A DNA stretch of 11,683 nucleotides from Cerioporus squamosus (taxonomy: Eukaryota > Basidiomycota > Agaricomycetes > Polyporales > Polyporaceae). The position numbers and the translations under genes are program-made. The stretch spans positions 1 to 11,683 of the forward strand of contig JABYQS010000883.1 in assembly GCA_022592435.1 (NCBI GenBank). Reading direction: 5' to 3'. This document shows, piece by piece, positions 6,194-11,683 of the stretch (positions are counted from its first letter, which is position 1; each line of letters opens with the position of its first letter). Below the pieces are notes generated by a model. The model worked only from the letters and a program-made list of their open reading frames with translations. It had not been told where the DNA came from and did no database searches.

Positions 6194-9101
6194 CTAACCG
6201 CGCCGTGCTTCAGTATTCAGTTCCTCCATTCCACGCTGGGACGCCGCTACAAATCGTGCATGTGGTGAGCGTCCGCCCCGAACACATACGTGTGATGATG
6301 TTGAGGAACATACCTGCTTTCCGTTCATCCTGGTATAGAACGTGTCCTTCTTGCCGGTCCTGACCATCTCATGGCCAGGCGGGATGCTGATGTCCACGAG
6401 TTGCTGCTCATGTGGGTCCGCGAACGGGTTCGAGTGGGCACTCGCCGGGGTGCTCGACTCCGGGCTCGACGGCTCGTGTCCAGAGTGAGACCCGGAGGGC
6501 GACACGGACGCGAACGAGGCTGGGGGTGTCAGCGGCTCGTACTGTTGCAGGGCCCCCTCGGGCTTCTGGAGCTGCGTCTGGATGCTGGCCAGGGGTGGGG
6601 GTGGCGGCGAGCGCGACAGCGAGCGTACCGTGCTATTGCGCCGGAGCGGGCTGCGGGGCGGGATGACGGGCGGTTTCGTGTCCTGCGTGCGCTGCTGCTG
6701 CGGCGTGAGCGGGGTAGGTGCGATCGGCTCCGGCAGTGGGAGGTCTGTGTGTGCCGGGACGGGCTTGCGTACGGTTGGCGACGAGACTCGTGCCGCGCTC
6801 GTCAGAGAGGGCAGGGCCGAGACGAGTGTCGTGCTGTTGTTGGCGCTCAGCGGGATGTCGACCAGGCTCCGGTTGTCCTCGCCCGGGAGCGAAGGAAGTG
6901 TGGGCGGGTAGAGTGACGGGGACGAGCGCGCAGACGAGGGTTCAGGCTGGTGTGACCGGGACGGGTCGACACGGTGGTCGCTCGTGACTGCTACGCCGAC
7001 GGAGCTGCTTCCGCTGAAGTTGCGAGGACGGCTCTCCACGGACGATCGGCGGGGCCCAGCGCTGGACCTGCGGCCATTCGCGCCAATGCCAGCCAGGCCT
7101 AGGCCGGCGAGGTGTTCGTTGCTGCCCGTGTGATGGCTGACAGAACCATGCACGACCGAACCCTGTTCCATCTCGTCGTCGAAGGGACTCCGCGATGGGC
7201 TGGCACCGTTCTTGCCACCTATGACGAGTGTACGGTCAGTGTATCCCGACGCATAGCGCATTTGGGGTTGCGGCGATAGACTGCGCGGGTCCTCGAATGG
7301 ATTATCCGGAATGGGCAGCGGGCGCGAGATCGAGTTCATGAAGCGCGGCGTGCGGCGACGGCGGCGGCGGCGCAAAAAGAAGCAGATCCCGAGGCCTATC
7401 GCTGCGATGACGATACCGATGGCGAGGAAGACACCGGCGACGGCCTTGCTGTCCGCGAAAAAGCTGGGAAGGTATCCGTATGTCAGTTGTTGGGTAGTCA
7501 GCATAGACGCAAGATCTTACCCTGATCTGCCAGAATCCTCATCGACGCTCCAGATGCCCGTAGGGTTGGCAATGACATGCGTGACACTGACCAGCTGGCC
7601 GTCGGACAGCGTGGAGACGCCGACACTCGTGAAGACAGGCGGTTCTGAGAGAACCGTATGCTTCTTTGCGTCGGTCACGGTGACGAAGACCGGCGAGGAG
7701 AGCGTCGTCTCTGGCTTGTCAGTGACTGTGCTTGTCGTCGTCGGGGTCTTTGCGTTAGCCTGATGAATGCCAGAAGCGCTTTCAGAACTCTCATCACTCG
7801 GTGCATCAGAAGTAGGAGAAGGATCGGAGGGAGGAGCGGGTGCAGCAGAAGTAGACTGAGGGACAGGGGTAGTGACGGGTTCTGCAGGGGCCTGTGAGGG
7901 CTCGTGCGTCTGGGGAAGTTGCGTTAGAACGGGCTGCGACTCGATAGAGACCACCTCGGTCGCGGGGGGCCTGACGATTACGGCGTGCGTGGATTGTGTG
8001 GTGGCGGGTGCAGTCGGGATCGAAGGGGTCATAGATACAGAAGTGGGGACAGGTAGGGGTATAGGTATCACAGGAGGGGAATGGGTTTGCGCATGGGAGA
8101 TGATGAAAGAAGAACTCGAACTGACCCCGTGGACTTGCTCAGGACTGGTGGCGACCGGGCTGCTTGCACTGCCCACATCGGAGACCGAGTCTGGAGCTGC
8201 AGGCCTCGCAGGACCAGTGGGTGTATTCGGTGCACTGGTGATTGTTGATGACTCTGGCGAAGCCGCCGGCTTGGACGCGGTGGGCGCAACCGAGGACGTG
8301 GTCGGAGCCTTGGCTGGCGAGGAAACAGAAGAAGGCGCAGCATTGGTCTGCGACGAAGAAGCTGAAGACGGTGGCGTTGGCTCCTGACCAGGTGCAGCGG
8401 TCTTTGAAGGTGTGAAAGACGGGGCCACACTGGCAGAAGACGCTACCGACTCAGACACTGGGGTGACGGCGATAGAAGAGCCAGTGCCTGTAGACGCGTC
8501 CTGTCCGGCCATCTTCCCACTGCTGCTACCAAGACCGATATCAGCGCACTGACAGCGAGGATATGGGGCGATACAGACCTTGACTTGACGTCCGTTGCAA
8601 TAGAAGTTCGCACCGCGGAGTGCAGTGTAACAGATGACGGGGAGCTCGCTATTGACGATACCGGGATCGGGTCAGGAAGGGTGTCCGAACTTGAAGGAGA
8701 GGCTGCGACAGGAAGAGCGGCTGGTTCGCTCGCCTTCACGCTCGTTTGTATGGACGAGAAGGAAGACGCAGAAAATGAGGTAGGTGACGCAGAAGTAAAA
8801 GATGACGCAGAAGTGAAGGGTGGCGCAGAAGAGACAAAGACCGAGGAAGCAGCGGATGACGATGAAGCAACCGCGGACGATGAGGTCGCAGCTGCAGTCA
8901 ACGACGCAGAATCCGGAGCAGCTGGGGGAGCAGGTGAGCGGATTAACGTCACGCTCGAAGATACCCCCGAGGAAACGGCGCTCGGAGGGACCGACGATGT
9001 AACGACAATTGAGCTATCCGCTCCACCAATGGACGATGAGGGCGAGCTTGTAGCACTGTCGGAGAGCGATAGCGACGACACCGACAGGCTCACACTTGTA
9101 C
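6194..9101 (-). CDS. Mucin-like single-pass membrane protein with NPFXD tail (5' end unresolved)
   Basis: About 900 residues. Sure exons are 8522-7521 and 7463-6314, joined by a 57-bp intron (7520-7464). A further Ser-rich exon runs 9101-8579, and a short last exon follows an intron starting at 6313. The ectodomain is extremely Ser/Thr/Pro/Ala-rich, as in O-mannosylated surface sensors. One membrane segment (about 7444-7373, AVAGVFLAIGIVIAAIGLGI) is followed at once by seven arginines, a strong stop-transfer giving a cytoplasmic C terminus. The tail of about 370 residues has two NPFXD motifs, NPFED (7289-7303) and NPFAD (6416-6430), and a class II SH3 ligand PVIPPR (6653-6670). This layout resembles Wsc/Mid2/Msb2-type sensors, but no WSC or other named domain is seen, so a sensing role is inference. 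Two models exist around 8523-8680: a 56-bp intron (8578-8523), or a Cys-rich reading in a shifted frame. The start codon is not found. The stop is at 6194 or 6217 depending on the last acceptor. Confidence 0.78.
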
Positions 9102-9336
9102 CTGCTGGTGCGAGTCAGCTATCTCGTCTCTCTGCGCAGGAGTGCCAGATGCCGACGCCTATTTGCCAAGAGACCACGATACGCACTCTGCGCGACAGAA
9201 CACAGACGAACACGGACAAGGCCCAAACAAAAGGAGGGTGGACGACGGAGGGCAAACGGAGTGACCACGTCAGCTAGCCGTACGTCCAGCCTGTAAATAC
9301 GTCCGCAGGCAATCCGGCTGCAATCCGCGACCACAT
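9102..9336 (-). other. Putative 5' region of the mucin-like gene, possible signal-peptide exon
   Basis: A possible intron (9182-9102; weak donor GTATCG, CTGAC branch site, acceptor CAGCAG) would join the Ser-rich exon in frame to a segment encoding HPPFVWALSVFVCVLS, a hydrophobic core like that of a signal peptide. The only upstream ATG in the same frame is at 9336 (MWSRIAAGLPADV), but an in-frame TAG at 9276-9274 separates the two. No other minus-strand ATG exists between 9336 and 8512. The start therefore needs a further intron, a sequence error or an exon further upstream. Confidence 0.35.
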
Positions 9337-10969
9337 CGAGCCCGGTCCCCTGTCGCACGTATATGGAAGAACGACAGCGTCAGGAACTCATGTCATGATG
9401 GCAGCGCTACAGCCGCCACTTCGACGGACGGACAACGGCAATTGGGGAGCGGTTCGAAGCTCCAGATAGCACTCTGGCGCATTCTACTGCCTCTGTAGCT
9501 GCGAGCGTCTCGTACAAACCCCGACCGTCCGCCGTGGGTCATGACACCGAGCAGATGAACGCCAACGCAATGCAATGAATGCATAGCATGGCGATCTCCT
9601 TTATGAAACGCAGTCAGCGTTGTCCGCCGCCGTCGCTCAATGTCCGGGACTAGCACGCAAAACATGGGAAGCATCAAGCATCGGCATAAGCACGAGAGAC
9701 TCACCTGAGGAAGTCATGACCAACGTGATTTTTGTACAGGTCCCACGGACACTGTGCCAATCAGGTCCAAGGGGCGTGCGCGGAACCGCAAGGGGGCCGG
9801 GGCCTGAGCACACGGGCGTGCGGGCAGAGGTGCAGCAGCAGCAGCGGGAACTCCTGGGCATCCACGCATCCCGGTCTTATGTATATCAACAGACGACGCG
9901 AGCCGCCCAGAGGCGGGGGGTGCGACCTTGTGCGACGTGGTTGGTTCGTGAGATCGGGGAAATCTCGAGTGTAGTACGGGTGTGCACGTCGCTCCCGCCC
10001 CGACCACCGGTACAGTGCCGCGCTTCTCACATCGTCAGTTGACTGAATCACGCCCGGGAGACCACGCACCCGCGCACGGCTTATCGCGCTTACACGCCGT
10101 GGATCTTCATGGGGATGTTCCCAGAACAGAGGGAAGCCCAGGGAAGCTTGTAATTATCGCTCGGGATGGCGGCGGTTGTCGGCCCCAGAAAGGCGAGGAC
10201 AGTCCTAGTGGGTGATAAGTAGACACAGTTTGCCGCCCTGCGTCCGATATCCTTGTGCTTGCAAGCGCAAGAAGCATGTCAGCATCTGGAATACATGCAC
10301 GTGTGGGGTTACGACTTACGGCAAAAGCATGCTCTCTCGCTGGTGAGGAGCGCATATGATAGCCTGCTGTATCAGGCGGGCTTGTCCCTCGTGAACGAAG
10401 TTAAAAGGAGAAAGTCAGCATATGGTCAGGATGCGCGCGAGGCGGTCTAATCATCGTGGACGCCGAGAGTCACACGGTCGGTCGCGCTGCACTGTATGCA
10501 TACTCCATGGTGATCAGCATCAACGAATGGGTCAACTCTACTGCGCTACTGCGAAAGGCATGAGGTAAAAGTACAGATGATCCGATACATAAGGTAGACC
10601 GAGGTAGGCCGCGAGACCATTAAACACGATTACTACAAGTTACTATCCCGGCGTGTCCCATAACTGCTAGCGTGTAGATGGCGATGCTGCGTGTCTACTC
10701 CCACACCGTCGGGCGACGGCCGTGGGCGACATTCACAAGCGGAGTGAGAGTCCTGGTAAAAGAGGTATAGAGGCTGGGAAGGGGTATGCCGCGACGATGA
10801 CGATCACCGGAGCGAGTGGGAAGGAGGGTACGGAGGGCGGACGATGCGGCAAAACTCGAGCCACGCCGCCATCAACTGTTAAACATGAGAATGTGGGGAG
10901 CAAGGAACAAAACGGTGCGTACTCACGTGCAAACCATTCTAATCCAAGAGAGACCGTATGCGCAGCAGG
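9337..10969. other. Long intergenic region, promoter side of the mucin-like gene and 3' side of the Rab gene
   Basis: No gene is supported over about 1.6 kb. Items seen are a CCAAT box (9757-9761, in CCAATCAG), a short (CAG)n run near 9831-9844, a TATA-like TATGTATATC near 9877 and CACGTG near 10298 and 10924. Short ORFs on both strands lack recognisable domains and match the genes poorly in codon use. Part of the right end should be the Rab 3' UTR. Confidence 0.5.

Positions 10970-11683
<714 letters not shown>

Noticed and set aside
7872..8387. Plus-strand open frame rich in Gly, Ala, Val and Glu
   Set aside because: Antisense shadow of the mucin ectodomain exon (8522-7521), which has a verified splice junction and leads into the membrane segment.
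8585..9277. Acidic, Glu/Asp/Ala-rich plus-strand open frame of 230 codons
   Set aside because: It is the antisense shadow of the Ser-rich exon: TCG/TCT/TCC serine codons read as acidic and Ala/Arg codons on the other strand.
9440..9470. GGTTCGAAGCTCC resembles a tRNA B box
   Set aside because: The spacing is wrong by one base, and no A box or cloverleaf can be drawn upstream.
10253..10450. Short plus-strand frame with a protein-like helix (SLVRSAYDSLLYQAGLSLVNE)
   Set aside because: No ATG at a sensible start, codon use unlike the real genes, no splice partners and no family match.

Overview
The window is eukaryotic nuclear DNA, most likely from a filamentous basidiomycete (Agaricomycetes; a polypore-type genome is my guess). 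The reasons are GC-rich third codon positions, many short introns (50-146 bp) with GTRNGT-type donors, CTGAY-type branch sites and YAG acceptors, C/T-rich leaders upstream of start codons, and protein families with the usual Agaricomycete layout.

Layout from left to right. (1) Positions 1-478, minus: the 5' part of a Ser/Thr/Pro-rich protein that runs off the left edge. (2) Positions 642-1034: a 377-bp non-autonomous hAT-like element (MITE) with perfect 8-bp target-site duplications. (3) Positions 1357-1754, minus: a weakly supported two-exon ORF of 100 aa. (4) About 0.9 kb with no convincing gene, ending in a TATA box. (5) Positions 2684-4088, plus: a five-exon, zinc-independent MDR oxidoreductase (RTN4IP1/quinone-oxidoreductase type, 363 aa). 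(6) Positions 4461-5815, plus: a six-exon isochorismatase-family cysteine hydrolase (322 aa) with a complete Asp-Lys-Cys triad. (7) About 0.38 kb between convergent genes. (8) Positions 6194-9101, minus: a large mucin-like single-pass membrane protein whose cytoplasmic tail carries two NPFXD endocytosis motifs and an SH3 ligand; its extreme 5' end is unresolved. (9) About 1.6 kb of promoter and intergenic sequence. (10) Positions 10970-11683, minus: a Rab4-like GTPase cut by the right edge.

The MDR and isochorismatase-like genes are a head-to-tail pair with separate promoters. Nothing in the sequence proves they share a pathway. The mucin-like protein and the Rab both concern the cell surface and endosomal trafficking, but I infer no direct link.

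The most useful observation is about the sequence itself. The Rab gene is perfectly family-like but is broken by four single-base deletions, all in short homopolymers. The same kind of missing base, in CCC runs, would also join the frames of both Ser-rich genes. This points to homopolymer undercounting in a long-read assembly rather than gene decay. I did not find a clearly new defence or mobile system. The candidates worth following are the hAT MITE, the Cys-rich module hidden in a shifted frame of the mucin gene, and the double-NPFXD tail.
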